64,000 nt of DNA from Lineus longissimus (GCF_910592395.1 NC_088311.1:15502501-15566500), one strand, 5' to 3'. Positions 11,628 through 23,318 are shown, counted from the first letter of the stretch. Numbers and translations are program-made. Notes: generated from the letters alone by a model not told the origin.

Positions 11628-11893
11628 CTTAAAGCTGAACTGCATGCACAAAACCAGAGCGCCCCATGCGGCAATAGTAAGAAATTCAAACGATCGAAAG
11701 GTCCTTCTGAATAAGGCCTGAAACATGATAGACCTCCAATGCTCTGTTGCGCTTGATTTCACAAACCAGCAAGCCACATGACGATGCGGACAGTCTCGGA
11801 GAATTATGGAAGAGAACAAAATCAAATCTTCTCCAGGGATTCGAACCCGGAAACTCGGGCTCAGAATACGAACGCTCTAACCGTCTGAGCTGG
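11628..11893 (-). mobile_element. tRNA-derived SINE, copy 1
   Basis: Read on the minus strand, the head has an A-box-like AGCTCAGACGGTTAGAGCG and a B-box GGTTCGAATCC about 35 bp later. A body of about 200 bp follows, passing GGCTTGCTGGTTTGTGAAAT and ending near GCATGCAGTTCAGCTTTAA. The same body occurs on the plus strand at 12280-12484. A poly-G run lies just outside the head at about 11887-11912. The head is a degraded tRNA-like promoter rather than a tRNA gene. Confidence 0.7.
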
Positions 11894-12206
11894 GGGGAGG
11901 GGGGGGGGGGGGCTTTCTTGTGAACTACTGCCTGCAATATATGCTATATGAATGGCGATTATGCTTTATTTTTGAGAGATGAACCAGAAATTTTCTCAAG
12001 TACATGTCATAGAAGAAAATACCAAGACCAATGTGAACCTTGCTAAGAGAAAACGTAGACTCCGCATACATAATCATGCAAAGCAAAGAAAAAATGACTT
12101 TCTTCCTGCAGTTGCCCACTGGAAGCCGCTCAAAGATGTTGAACAAAGATTACACACAAATGTTTGCACATTCTATAAAGGCGTATAAATCAACAGGCAT
12201 TTCAAG

Positions 12207-12484
12207 CAGCCCAGTGGCCTTGAGGATAAGAGTGTTGGCAAATAAAACCAGAGGTCTCGAGTTCGAGTCCAGATGAGAGGACCTGTTTATTGTTTTCCTT
12301 CCACAATTCTCTGCGAAGGTCCGCATCGTCCCACGGCTTGCTGGTTTGTGAAATCAAGCGCATCGAACGCATTGGAGGTCTATCATATTTCAGGCCGTAT
12401 TCAGAAGGGCCTTTCGGTCGTTCGAATTTCTTACTATTGCCGCATGGGGTGCTCTGGTTTTGTGCATGCAGTTCAGCTTTAAAT
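12207..12484 (+). mobile_element. tRNA-derived SINE, copy 2, with a different head
   Basis: The head has AGCAGCCCAGTGGCCTTGAG (A-box region) and GAGTTCGAGTCC (B-box). The body matches copy 1 from CACAATTCTC through GCATGCAGTTCAGCTTTAAA. The two heads differ much more than the two bodies, so the same tail appears fused to different tRNA-like promoters. The copies lie in opposite orientation about 310 bp apart. Confidence 0.7.
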
Positions 12485-12654
12485 GCATATACAATATAGT
12501 GGCAACTACATAGTCCCACCATGATCACAGATTCTATGCAAATCCCATCGGAATGTCACATCATACTAGAAAATGCCACGATTGTCAATGCTGTCACTAC
12601 AGATTTGTCGGGGGGATTAGATCGGACATGGGCCTACCCCAAATCAATCGCCAA

Positions 12655-13480
12655 CACACGACCTGATTATGGGCGGTTATTACCGCAAATAAAGACAAAC
12701 CAAAGCAAAGACACTTGTGTAGCATATCAAGGACACGTAGATTGATACTCCTATGTGTGCCACATCAAAGACATCTGGAATGCATGTTTTGTTTTTGTTT
12801 GATACAGCAGAGATAAAACTAGACCGCAACCTCTCTGGGATGGACAGTTGTTTTCATGAGCCATACACAGCACAGATAAGACATGACCGCAATACCTCTC
12901 TGGACCATACACCACGTCAAAGATAACGATGCAAAGTCAACAGGCGGCGCCACTGTAGATTGCTGGCGGCCGGATGCTGTTAGATCAATAAAGTTTATCT
13001 TCAACGACAAAACAACGCACTTATTTTTATTGTTGTAAGCAACGTGTTTTACATGAAAATTGAAATGACACTGATGAATTTGTTTATAGATTGTAAAAGC
13101 GAATAGGGCATAAGGCTATTTTGGAATCTGATAGTGATGATATAACTGGGAAAGAAAGGGGATCTCAAAATACAACAGTCTACCACGAATAGATGCAATA
13201 GTGACATAACAACACGTGCATTTTTCCGCTAGTCGCTTATATCAACAAAAACCTGAAGTTGTCGATGTCGGTTTTTGCTTTTCTCAAGACGGTGGCGCCG
13301 TCTGTTGACTTCGCATCGTTATCTTTGACGTGGTGTATGGTCCAGAGAGGTATTGCATGCATTCCAGATGTCTTTGATGTGGCACACATAGGAGTATCAA
13401 TCTACGTGTTCTTGATATGCTACACAAGTGTCTTTGCTTTCGTTTGTCTTTATTTGCGGTAATAACCGCCCATACCTGAT
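12655..13480. mobile_element. Inverted-repeat element with about 200-bp arms
   Basis: The left arm (12655-12955, with a roughly 100-bp insertion near 12785-12885) matches the right arm 13288-13480 inverted. Shared words include GACGTGGTGTATGGTCCAGA and GCGGTAATAACCGCCCAT, the latter itself a small palindrome at the outer ends. The centre (12960-13287) has no clear frame. I could not fix a target duplication. Confidence 0.6.
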
Positions 13481-13547
13481 CCATGCTCATAAGCAATTTG
13501 CAGGTCTCCTCCAAAACATATTTGAGTGCATACAGGCCAATTTCTGA

Positions 13548-13800
13548 TAATGAAACGTAACAGGACAACTATCCCATTGGATTTCTGACATGTAATTTAA
13601 TGACTCGGACGGCAACCGTTCGTCTCATCTTGAAATTGGGTGCAATTGTTATGCTCCTCCGAACCTTGACATCCCAAAAGGACTCTATATGGAACACGCT
13701 GTTAAACTTTCGGTTAAATTTTCAGGGAGAAGTTTTTCAGGACAAGTATCTAATCAGCACAATGGTAGCCAGCTTTCTTGTTCTTTTGGAGGGGCAAATA
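13548..13800 (+). repeat. Dispersed repeat, copy 2
   Basis: Partner of 10562-10855 in the same orientation. It lies immediately right of the inverted-repeat element, so the element may have inserted at the repeat's edge. Confidence 0.6.
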
Positions 13801-13859
13801 AAGAAATCGGTCAATTTGCCACATCTCTGGACTGGGTGCTTCAATTTTAATGAAACTTG

Positions 13860-14700
13860 ATTTGATCCGGAGCTTTTTAAATCCAGTCTTTGAGGACTTG
13901 TATATGTCACGCAATCATAAAAACAGGAATATTGGCCTTTAAAAGAATTCAGGCCTAGTCCAAACAGGGTCTATAGTTTTTATAAAACAAAGCCCACTCG
14001 CACTAAGGCCTAAATCCGTATTATTTTTCAGTGTTATCCAAGGGTCAGCAGGGCAAATCTTGATAACAGCTCCAGGGTGGTCGAAAGGCCAAAACCGGCA
14101 AGTGCAAACAAATGTAATGTCTGGGTACGGAATACCTTGTACCACGTAGTGTGTTGTAGCATATACCGCGATGCTCTATGCAAACCCATTGTAAAAGGAA
14201 TGGACGTCCTAGGAATGCAGGACCCCATACAATAGCTGTGTATTGTCAACGAATGTGGTTAATGGTTTGGTTAGGGTTAGCTACATAATCTTCAACAGAG
14301 GAACTCGGCGACTCTATTCTCTTTAACAAATGGACCGGTGTAACATCTGTGGTTGTTCCCCATGTTTCAGTGTTTCCAAACAATAGGCACCTAGAGAGAC
14401 CATGACTTTTCAATAGGGGGGATACACAGAAAAACTCGTCAATCTATTTTTGAGCGTTCCCAAACAATGAGGGGAAACACTCAAAAACAGAAACACTCAA
14501 AAACATTACACCGGACTTAGATTCCGGGGACTTGCATTTCTTTTACACCGGCCTTACCTTATCGTAGCATATAGCTTGTAGTTCAATTAATCATGTTAAC
14601 CCAGCCCTGTAAACCCATTTGGGTGTTCTATCCATTGCTTCTACAACATCTTAAATGTATAATGGTCTCCATTGCCTCATAGGTTTTCATAGGTTACTAC
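13860..14700. other. No gene recognised
   Basis: No supported exon or repeat end was seen. This interval would hold the downstream exons of the minus-strand secreted-protein units if they continue, but none is obvious. Confidence 0.35.
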
Positions 14701-14706
14701 ACTTAC

Positions 14707-14934
14707 ATCGTGATAATTTCTGCCAATCTGGTTTGCGAAGAGAGGTTTGAAAAACAGGTCATTGGCAAGGCCTATGAATTTTTCAACAATTGGTTTCGCT
14801 GCTGACATAATCATGGAAGCTGTGACTGGATCGATGGCCCTCTTCTGTGCAACCCCGACCGCGGCAGACTTGGAGCTGGCAAACAAGCCGAAGGCGAGAA
14901 GAAAACACAGAGCTGAAAAGAGCGAATTAAACAT
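14707..14934 (-). CDS. Small secreted protein exon, unit 1
   Basis: From ATG at 14934 the peptide starts MFNSLFSALCFLLAFGLFAS, a typical signal peptide, then about 50 residues ending QIGRNYHD. GTAAGT follows directly at 14706, so the exon probably ends at 14707 in phase 0. An acceptor-like CTTTTCAG lies just after the ATG (14920-14913), so translation may instead enter from an upstream exon at 14912. The unit is a paralogue of the exon at 14968-15278: both end in NQIGRNYHD followed by GTAAGT and share the LF-F-K-LF core. The region before the motif is amphipathic (KPIVEKFIGLANDLFFKPLF). I do not recognise the family; later exons were not found. Confidence 0.55.
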
Positions 14935-14967
14935 TTTCGACTACTAAAAACTTTATACGCTACTTAC

Positions 14968-15278
14968 ATCATGGTAGTTTCTTCCGATTTGGTTTTCGAA
15001 CAACTTGCCAAAGAATCCTTTGAATATGTTGACGGCAAAATCTTTGACGGTGCCAATAAGTTGGTTGGCAACTTGGTTGCCTTTACCAGTACCACCACTG
15101 GAGCCGGTGCCCCCGAGGATGCCACCCATAAGATCTCCAGCGCCTCCTCCCGTGTTAGTCCCTCCGTTATTTGAACCAGAGCCTCCAAGGGACCCCAGAA
15201 CAGACAGGATGGTGTTGGGGTCGATGCTCAAGGAAGAGCTGAGACTGGAGGAACACATGGCCACGAAAATATACAGTG
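14968..15278 (-). CDS. Small secreted protein exon, unit 2 (Gly-rich)
   Basis: An acceptor TAATTTCAG precedes 15278. The exon then encodes a hydrophobic start LYIFVAM, a serine cluster, a Gly/Ser/Asn-rich linker of about 40 residues, and a tail GFFGKLFENQIGRNYHD followed by GTAAGT at 14967. The layout matches unit 1 except for the added Gly-rich linker. The frame also stays open upstream to about 15417, so an unspliced start is possible. The 55-bp gap between the units looks like a mini-intron, but its phases do not match, so tandem duplicate genes are more likely than consecutive exons. Function unknown; secretion is inferred. Confidence 0.55.
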
Positions 15279-15489
15279 CTGAAATTATGCAGGGGTCAGT
15301 CGTCAGGCAAAGACTAACAAATGGCCAAATTGCGTAGGAAGAAGACCATAATAAGAGTGAAATTAAACTTGAGGCAACGAGCAATGAGCTGACTGGCAAA
15401 CTAGTTTCTCCACCCACGGAGAAAGAAGACGGGTTATCATAGGAAGGGTCATCCTTATGTTAGTTGTCATACACTGCTGCTGGGTGCTA

Positions 15490-15624
15490 TAGAGGTTCTT
15501 CACGTGACGTTTTGACGGCCACCTGCCTATGCATTTCCTTTACGTCGTGATCACGTGTGACGGCCAATATGGTAGTGCAAAACAATTGGTAACGTCATCA
15601 TGTGACGTCAGTGAAAAACCTCTA
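15490..15624. mobile_element. 135-bp MITE
   Basis: The ends TAGAGGTTCTTCACGTGACG and its imperfect inverse CACTGACG-type arm are flanked by TA on both sides (15488-15489, 15625-15626). Its size, TA target and CGTCACG-rich arms resemble the MITE at 7469-7610, so they may use the same transposase. Confidence 0.65.
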
Positions 15625-15629
15625 TATGT

Positions 15630-16115
15630 CTCCCGGGGTTCGATATGTTTCCTCTCCGATAAAATTCAAAATTCATGCTTTTTAAAGTGTGCAACAGGAA
15701 AATGACAAAAGTAATTTTGGCCCCATGGTTTCAGACAGAAAGTCTAACATAAGCTTTGGTTTGGGTCAGGGTCGGAGTTAGGACCGGTTTTGTTTGGATA
15801 CAGAATAAGAGAGTTGGTTAGGGTTTAAAAAACGATCGCCATTTGTCAGTTTTGTTTGCAACCAACGAAATATGCTCAATGCTGAAAATGTCTCATCGTG
15901 GACATTGGACCTGGGCAACATAGATACACTCTCAAGCATACGCACCCTTTAAGACGGATGGCTTTTAGGTTTGTCGTAAAGGAGCGGAATGGCACCTTAT
16001 CAAAGGAGCCGTATTGTTGTCACTGATCCGGCAGAAAAAACCACGAAAACCCACAAAATCAACCCAAAAATCCATTCTGAATTGCCGATAGTGCACCAAA
16101 GATTTTGTGAAACAA
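15630..16115. other. No gene recognised
   Basis: No exon, repeat end or RNA boxes recognised. Confidence 0.4.
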
Positions 16116-16124
16116 CACAGTCCC

Positions 16125-16707
16125 GCCGAATCGGTAGATGTCGTCCTGGGTATACCTAAACATTACCCAGGACCAACCTGGGTAATCCTAAATGTTAACC
16201 AGGATCGTCCTGGGTAACTCTTAGGACACTACCCAGTTTGAAATTCGCGCATTTTTTCAACCTGCGGGCGAGGTTGAAATTAGTATGTTTTCAGTGCAGC
16301 AAGACACGAAATCATGTGCTCTGGCGACATTCAGGACATTGATCTGTTTTCCCCCATTTTTAATTCACCATTTACGACTTCAATCAATTTCTTTTAAATT
16401 GTTCTGCCTTTAGATACGAAATTGGCCTCTCTAAACGATGAAATTGATGCTAAATACGCTTTTAAACCATCAACAGAAACTTTGACAGCCATTTCGATAA
16501 ATGTCATAAATTCGTGCACTGCAAAAAGCTAAAGTACCGTTTTCAAGAACCTCGCCCGCAGGTTGAAAAAAAATGTGCGAATTTCAAACTGGGTAATCTT
16601 TAGTGTCCTAAAAGTTACCCTGGACGATCCTGGGTAACTTTTAGGATTACCCAGGTTGGTCCTGGGTAATGTTTAGGTATGCCGAGGACGTCATATACCG
16701 ATTCGGC
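16125..16707. mobile_element. 583-bp fold-back element with 9-bp target duplication
   Basis: Arms of about 150 bp (16125-16274, 16549-16707) start GCCGAATCGGTA and carry inverted clusters of CCTGGGTAA and TTACCCAGG. Both flanks read CACAGTCCC (16116-16124, 16708-16716). The central roughly 270 bp is unique and has no domain I can name. Its architecture and duplication length match the 10029-10421 element, and the words CGTCCTGGGTA are shared, so both may use the same enzyme. Confidence 0.8.
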
Positions 16708-16719
16708 CACAGTCCCCTC

Positions 16720-17385
16720 AGCTCTTCACAGCTGCGCTGTGTTTCTCTTGAGAAAAATTTCCGAAAGTTGCATGAAACAAATATCGCATGGACTGAGAGT
16801 GCAATACAGAGGTTAAATAAAAATATCTGTATTGCACGAGATTGCTCGAGATCATTTCTCGTACAATCCAATAGGAAAACTGCTCGAGTGTGTGATCCGA
16901 GTCACCAGTTTGCAAGAGTTGATTCTCCAGCGTTAGAAAGCTCAAGACCGTTTTATATTTATCATATACATGCACCACACAAATTCATAGAAATACCAAG
17001 AAAATTTTAGGGTAAAAGACAATATTTATAATTTTTTGGCCAATAATCGCTCTTGATATGAATGCGTCATGGAAGAGGTACATTGTGAAGGGGCTATCTT
17101 CTGATTCGCACTAAGTGCAACCGGATAAGATTATTGCATAGCTGATTACACCCCATCTCGTGCGATAATTCTTTCGAACTTTCTTGCTATTTTTTTAAAA
17201 CGTTAGTTTTCATGAGATTTTAAGTCGCGGATAGTTCATTTTGAAGCATGATCTTGGACAAGTTTAAACTTATTTTCTGTGGCAAATTTTGATTTTTTTC
17301 ATAGCATGTCTGACGAATCAATGCATTTACGGTATATGATAAAGACTCTGGCTGTTAAAAAATTCCGCTTGTACGTTATTTTTAC
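16720..17385. other. No gene recognised
   Basis: A minor inverted pair around ATTGCACGAG and CTCGTACAAT is present near 16830-16870. No supported exon was found. Confidence 0.35.
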
Positions 17386-17390
17386 TTAAG

Positions 17391-18642
17391 GAATTGAACC
17401 CGAGGCGGAGGACCTTGGTTGAGTTACCAAGACACTAGGCTCGGGTTTGGACTGTATTTTAGCTCCACCCGAGAATACCTCAAACTTAAAAAGATAGGCC
17501 ACGAAAATAACTTGAATATGTGCGAATTTGGCAAATTCCATCCATCGCCGGCCCGGAGCGCCGGTAGCGCCGTTACGGCAACGTTACAGGAAATGAGACA
17601 TGCACATTTTGTACAGCGCGCATAGGAAGTCCGCATCGGCTCGCTCAAGTGATGCTGAAATCCGCGCAAATGGGCTATTTGGAGCGTTTTTCTCCGCAAA
17701 TATGTGTAGTGCTCATTAAAAAACTTAGGGTGGTTGATGCTTCCTTGGCTGATTTGTGTTTGAAGCAGTGTTTTGAGAGCCTCAAACTTCTGAAGTGAGC
17801 TGTGTGCATGGTTTCCACATTTTAGTGCAACCCGAGGGAACTTTGGTAGAGCAGCTTGGTTGCGTGTCCAAAACACTCCACTCTCAGAACGAGGCTTATG
17901 CATTTTCCATTTAAAAGTTGACTTTACGGTACCGAGGTATTTTAGAATTAAGGAATTGAACCCGAGGCGGAGGACCTTGGTTGAGTTACCAAGACACTCT
18001 CGGGTGGAGCTAAAATACAGTCCAAACCCGAGCCGACAGGCGAGAGTTTGGACGAAATTTTAGCTCCACCCGAGAGTGTCTTGGTAACTCAACCAAGGTC
18101 CGAAGCCGAGGGTTCAATTTCTATTCTAAAATACCTCAAACTTAAAAAGATAGGCCACGAAAATAACTTGAATATGTGCGAATTTGGCAAATTCCATCCA
18201 TCGCCGGCCCGGCCGGAGCGCCGGTAGCGCCATTGTTTACATTATATTACGGCAACGTTACAGGAAATGAGACATGTACATTTTGTACAGCGCGCATAGG
18301 AAGTCCGCATCGGCTCGCTCAAGTGATGCTAAAATCCGCGCAAATGGGCTATTTGGAGCGTTTTTCTCGGCAAATATGTGTAGTGCTCATTAAAAAACTT
18401 AGGGTGGTTGATGCTTCCTTGACTGATTTGTGTTTGAAGCAGTGTTTTGAGCGCCTCAAACTTCTGAAGTGAGCCGAAATTCCATTGACGTGACGTGTGC
18501 ATGGTTTCCACATTTTAGTGCAACCCGAGGGAACTTTGGTAGAGCATCTTGGTTGCGTGTCAAAAACACTCCGCTCTCAGAACGAGGCTTATGCATTTTC
18601 CATTTAAAAGTTGACTTTACGGTACCAAGGTATTTTAGAATT
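17391..18642. repeat. Tandem duplication of a 550-690 bp unit
   Basis: 17391-17946 recurs at 17950-18642. Shared words include GAATTTGGCAAATTCCATCC and TGGTTGATGCTTCCTTG. The second copy has an extra roughly 130 bp near 17990-18125 that partly inverts its own start (ACCAAGGTCC and GGACCTTGGT). A minus-strand open frame (17424-17903) follows the unit and recurs in part in copy 2, but it has no recognisable domain and ends inside repeat sequence. I read it as non-coding repeat. Confidence 0.65.
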
Positions 18643-18699
18643 GTTGTCCTTCGTTACGTTAGAATTAAGCCAGACGATGTCATGAGGTAGAGCAAGCGA

Positions 18700-19790
18700 T
18701 ACGTCCTCCTTGACGGTCACGCACCTGGCTTCAACCAATTATAACTCGCAGTTGTACGAAAATAGTATAATTTGAGAATAATGCGTGGTTTCACCATATC
18801 GTCCAGTTGAACGGTAATTTCCATTTTAAAATACAGTTATTCTTAAATATTTCGAATTAGGTGTATTCAAAATGAAGAAAATTATGAAGTTTTTGTCCAA
18901 TTGGCTCACTTATGTGATTTTTGGGCTCAAATAAACCCGTCGTAGTGAAAAAGCTGATTCACTTTATTTCAGGTGCGTGTTCTATTAGTGCGTTGTGGAA
19001 TCACCCATGTTCTCGAAATACGGGCATTTTACATAATTTTTCTAACCAGATACGTCATGGAAATGCTTTTTTCTGTGTCTATTGTTGTTCCTTTGTTGAG
19101 GTGAAGGTCACTTTGATGCTTTTTCTGGTCACCGGTGCCTCTGAGGAGTGATTTCATGCGGGCAGAGGGATGTCCGAGCAGAGCTCGAATACTTTTTTTC
19201 GTCAGATCAACCTTATCCTTGTTCCTATCCTGAAATTCGATGCTTTTAATCTGATTTCTTCAGTTATATTTTTTTCATTCTTGGCCATGTTGTATGATGA
19301 TTTTATGGCATAATATGGTAAGTTTAACCCCTTGGGTTCACATTTTTTTTAAATCCTCCTCGAAGCGTTCACGAGGCCGGAATTGAGAATAAAGATTGTA
19401 GGTTTTCAGGAAAATGCCTATTTTTTAATTTCTTTATATTACAAATTGTTCAAAATAAGATAAAATCACATCCCGTTGCTTGAAATTAAATTATTTCTGC
19501 AAAAAAGATTCATTCGTACGTTGTAACCACAGCCTAAAACCGCTTTCTACTAGGTCACGCACCTATATTAAACCAATCGGCTCGAGGTTGTAAACGAAAA
19601 TAGTTGAATTAGAGAGCAGTGCTTGGTTTACCATACCAGTTGAATGGTAATTTCCTTCAAAAATTAAGTTCTTCTTGAATTGTATATTAGGTGTGTTTAA
19701 AACATTATGAAGTTTCAGTCCAATTGGCTTGCTAACGTGGTGTTGGGGCTCAAATTAACCCATCGTGGTGAAAAAGCTGATTTGCGGGTT
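18700..19790. repeat. Pair of diverged 260-bp direct repeats
   Basis: 18700-18960 and 19550-19790 share order and words such as GAATGGTAATTTCC-like and GTGAAAAAGCTGATT. A shorter relative occurs near 8055-8115. They are old dispersed repeats. A C10 run follows at about 19799. Confidence 0.5.
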
Positions 19791-19799
19791 AAATCGCCC

Positions 19800-21370
19800 C
19801 CCCCCCCCTTACATTTCAATATTAACAATCAATCACAGCAATGTTGTTACATTTTGTGCAAAAAATATGTAAAATAGCATCACTTACCGAACTTCATGTT
19901 GTGAGATGTCCTACTTCAGTGTACTCAGATCAAAATACGGTATCTTCTATGATGTCTGACGTTATATATCACCTATTTCCGGTAGAACAAATTATGACAA
20001 CATTACTATCCTTATCTCACTTTCCCACAATTTCCGCGCTTCCTTTCTAAAGCCACCTTTATTTGTCAAAACAGCTCAGTATCTAATCACTTAATTAACA
20101 CACAACTAACAGTGTCAGCTGGAGTGTCGATCTTGTTAAACTACATGTATACCGTGAACACTAGCAGGATGCTTTTTCCGACTTATTAACGGTTTCTCTA
20201 ACTATTTCCTGATTTATCCGACATTTCTCCGACATTGTCCGACTTTCTCCGACTTTGTCCAAAAGGTCGGATATCCAGAAAACCTGTAAAGAATGATAGG
20301 GCTTCCCAAAATAGGTCATTAAAGACTAAAGGCCTTAGTTGAATGGGATTAATGAGATGTGCTGCAAACAGAGTGACCCTAGGTGTGAATATTTTTAATT
20401 TATCTCCTCTCCTTGGACCCTTTGCATGTCACACTTGGTTGCATCTGGGTTGGCCCACTCCATGTTCAAGCAGGGGAGACTTTTACATCAGTTGGCCTAA
20501 CCTGATAAAGCATAAGAAAGAAAAATCTTCTGAATTCAAGGAATATTTGATGAACTGAACTGTACAATTTACAGTATTTACCTACATACATGTATGTTGA
20601 ATACCATTGGTAAGACAGTTCATTTTACGTTAAACTTCTAGAATACTGTACACCATACTCAAATCTATTTGCAAGATATGAATCCGAAAATATGTTGCAT
20701 AGATTTGACCAAGTGCGGCAGAAAAGGTAATTTTAACATATCCTTACATTGCAATTCAGAAAGTACAATCGTGGTGGTGTATAGAGGATGACTTGCATAT
20801 TGCAGTGGCTGCCAAAGGGGATGGTCACTTAGCAAGTTGTTTTACATACATTTTACCAAGTCATTTTTCATCTGGTTAGTATTCATTTACGAGCCAAAAA
20901 TATATTATAGCTCTAGTATAGCATGGACATTTGAAAATATTATTTTTTTTCATTTAAACGCTTTTATCATGGCGATTATGTGTGATTTGTAAAGTGCTGA
21001 AATCCTAAGTAAGAACCTGATTTCATTCCAAACAAAGACCCAAGTGTATGGTACAAGGTTTATATAATACTGACTTGGATCATAAAAGTCATTGCATTTG
21101 GGCATCTTAAGCATAAATTCAACCAAAAAGTGGATTTTCTTACTTTTTCTTGGTGCAATTGGGGGTGAACACCCAATAGAAAAGCTATTTTAAACCACAA
21201 TAAGTAGATCATTTCATGAGGGCTTAATCGCTCTGTTGGTCATAGTCAAATGCATGTCATTTACCTTGTGTGGTGTGGTGAGCAGTGATTATGTAATACT
21301 AACCAACTTGTTTTGCTGGAGAAGGTGCATTAAGTTACGCACCATGACGATAGTCTACTTGCAGGATCAG
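19800..21370. other. No gene recognised
   Basis: Several short frames exist but none has splice or domain support. Near 20220-20270 a CTCCGAC/GTCCGAC word is repeated in a short, low-complexity way. Confidence 0.35.
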
Positions 21371-21384
21371 ACATGGCCACTTAG

Positions 21385-22512
21385 AAATGCAGCTATTGCC
21401 TGCATGTGTTTGACCGACACCTGCATCTTCTCATGCACAAGTGTCCATTCCAGCCCAATGAAATGTACAGGAAAATAGCCCTGAGGAAGCCACTCAACTC
21501 TAAGGAGGTCAAATTGGCACTCTCTGACAATTCTGTTTGGCAACGATGTGTCCTCTGTAAAGGCCAGTTTATACTCGCTCGCCAATCCACAGTTTCGCTT
21601 TGGTAGGCGAGTAGACCGCACACTCCGCTGACTTCAGCGGACCAATCATCCGACTAAAAACGTAATGCGCGCGCTTTCGTCCAGGCAGTGACGGATCCGG
21701 CTAGGGTGTTGTGGACGCGTTTTTGTTACGCTTCAATTCATACTATACGTGTAAAAGTTTCCATTTCATCTTTTTGCCTCAAGGGTCAGCGCTTCGACCA
21801 CCTTCAACAGACTTTTTCACCTTCGTGTGCTGATCTCTCAGGTATTTCCACCTCTCTTTCATGTCTTTCCAGTGTCTGTCTTCAGAATGGTGACCAATGG
21901 ATATCCAGCTCCCCTCTCATCTGCCATGATCCCTGTACTCGGACAGAGAGCTATTTTAGAGGTTTTGGTATTTCCGAACCTCTACGATCAAACGTTCATC
22001 TTCAGTAGTAGAACAAGGTTGTTTCTTTCTCGAAGACATGGTGATATATGGAGACTTCGACAACCTGAATGGAGGCGTAATGCGGAAAAAGTTAAATTTG
22101 GGTTATGTCAAACGGATTACAAACGTTTACGTATTGCGCACACGTTGTCCAGGTGAAAAGCGCAATGGAGCGGCGACCAAAATTTCCGTTCCGCATGTGG
22201 GTCGGCGAGCGAGTATAAACTGGCCTTAAGGCTGGCAATTTGGCCATTCCGGATGTTTGGCTTTTCCTTTTCACTGGAGCAATCAAGCTAAACTCTACTG
22301 CACATCAGACAATTTATGATATTGGCCATATAAACCCATACGACGAAATAGACGAACTACTCAATGACCATGGGAGTTTCTATTATCCCCGATATTTCGC
22401 TGTGCTTGACGAAAAAGCTGGAGTTGAGTTTCATCTTTCACCTCCTTGGACCAACCCGATAGGTCTGTATTGTTGCACCATAGACGATGGCATGGTTACA
22501 GTAATGACATTG
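21385..22512 (+). pseudogene. Coding exon of unknown gene, split by a MITE
   Basis: An open stretch from about 21390 to 21560 (around HLHLLMHKCPFQPNEM to WQRCVLC) and 22227-22512 (AGNLAIPDVWLFLF to GMVTVMTL) become one continuous frame when the MITE at 21561-22226 and one TAA are discounted. The exon ends at 22512 with donor GTAAGT, phase 0. Acceptor candidates lie near 21363 and 21390. I do not recognise the protein. The insertion brings stops, so this copy is probably broken unless the MITE is spliced out. It could be a host gene or an old transposon gene. Confidence 0.5.
21561..22226. mobile_element. 666-bp Harbinger-like MITE
   Basis: The ends AGGCCAGTTTATACTCGC and GCGAGTATAAACTGGCCT are inverted repeats extending through the next bases. 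TAA flanks both sides (21558-21560, 22227-22229), a three-base TWA duplication typical of PIF/Harbinger. The interior carries no complete transposase. Confidence 0.75.
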
Positions 22513-23258
22513 GTAAGTAGACTGTCCATCATCTAGTAATGGGCCGTTTCGAGCGTGATGGATGACGCCATGGTTGCAGTATACTTGGCGATGTACAGGG
22601 CAAAAATGAAATGCCCCTTTTGCACTCTAGTACACTGCGGCTGTGACCTCGCCAGGCTCGGAAAGATCTTTGGCGTAAGATATAATTGTTAGGCCTACCC
22701 ATCAGAGTAAAACCAGGCGCATGTCGTCCTCAACTTGGCAGGTTGAGACGGACTGGTTCATCATTTCACTGTTGTCTGCTTTTGGTGAAATCTGTGATCT
22801 CCTGCTATCATTTACGCTCATCTTCTGTGCAACATGGGACTTGTTTTGCTGTGACAGGTCACAATTTAGGATTTCCCGCCTAGCTTTTAGCTCAGTTGCA
22901 AGATAGCCTATAGTATTCGCTCAAGTCATTATTAGCTTTGTGATTGGTGTCTGCATGTCTGTCCACCCATCTGTCTCTGTGGGGGATGCAGCCCCTGGGT
23001 CTTAACTTTAAATGGTTGTGATCACCACCCTCTACCCCCAATTTTCTTTCTGGGTACTGAAAGGCAAGTCATATCCCCAAGTCGCTGGTCTCTCTTTGGG
23101 TCATCCCTGCGGGTTGGGGTAAACCCATGAGACCCTTGGGCCAAGCACTTGAATCTTGATTGTGAGGACAATCACGACATTAGATTATTGATAAGAGACA
23201 AATGGATCATCTACATATTAATCAAGGTTTATACTGTCTCACATTTTCTACCTTTCAG
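22513..23258. other. Probable intron between 22512 and 23259
   Basis: It begins GTAAGT and ends CTACCTTTCAG. Both neighbouring exons are in phase 0 across it. No element ends were recognised inside. Confidence 0.45.
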
Positions 23259-23318
23259 GATGATGAACAGGGGGCAAATATTGTGAAAGAGTCCACCAAA
23301 GAGCACTATTTATATTAG
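23259..23318 (+). CDS. Terminal exon of the unknown gene
   Basis: After a pyrimidine-rich acceptor (CTACCTTTCAG) the frame continues from the previous exon as DDEQGANIVKESTKEHYLY and stops at TAG 23316-23318. It is short but supported by phase agreement and a good acceptor. Confidence 0.45.
   Translation, partial: DDEQGANIVKESTKEHYLY

Noticed and set aside
11830-11893. Functional tRNA gene on the minus strand
   Set aside because: A- and B-boxes are present but the body continues into a SINE shared with another copy, and the cloverleaf is incomplete.
14707-15278. Two consecutive exons of one gene joined by a 55-bp intron
   Set aside because: The donor is phase 0 and the acceptor exon needs phase 1, so the join shifts frame; tandem duplication fits better.
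17424-17903. 160-codon minus-strand open frame
   Set aside because: It lies entirely in a tandemly duplicated repeat, has no domain and is not kept intact in the second copy.
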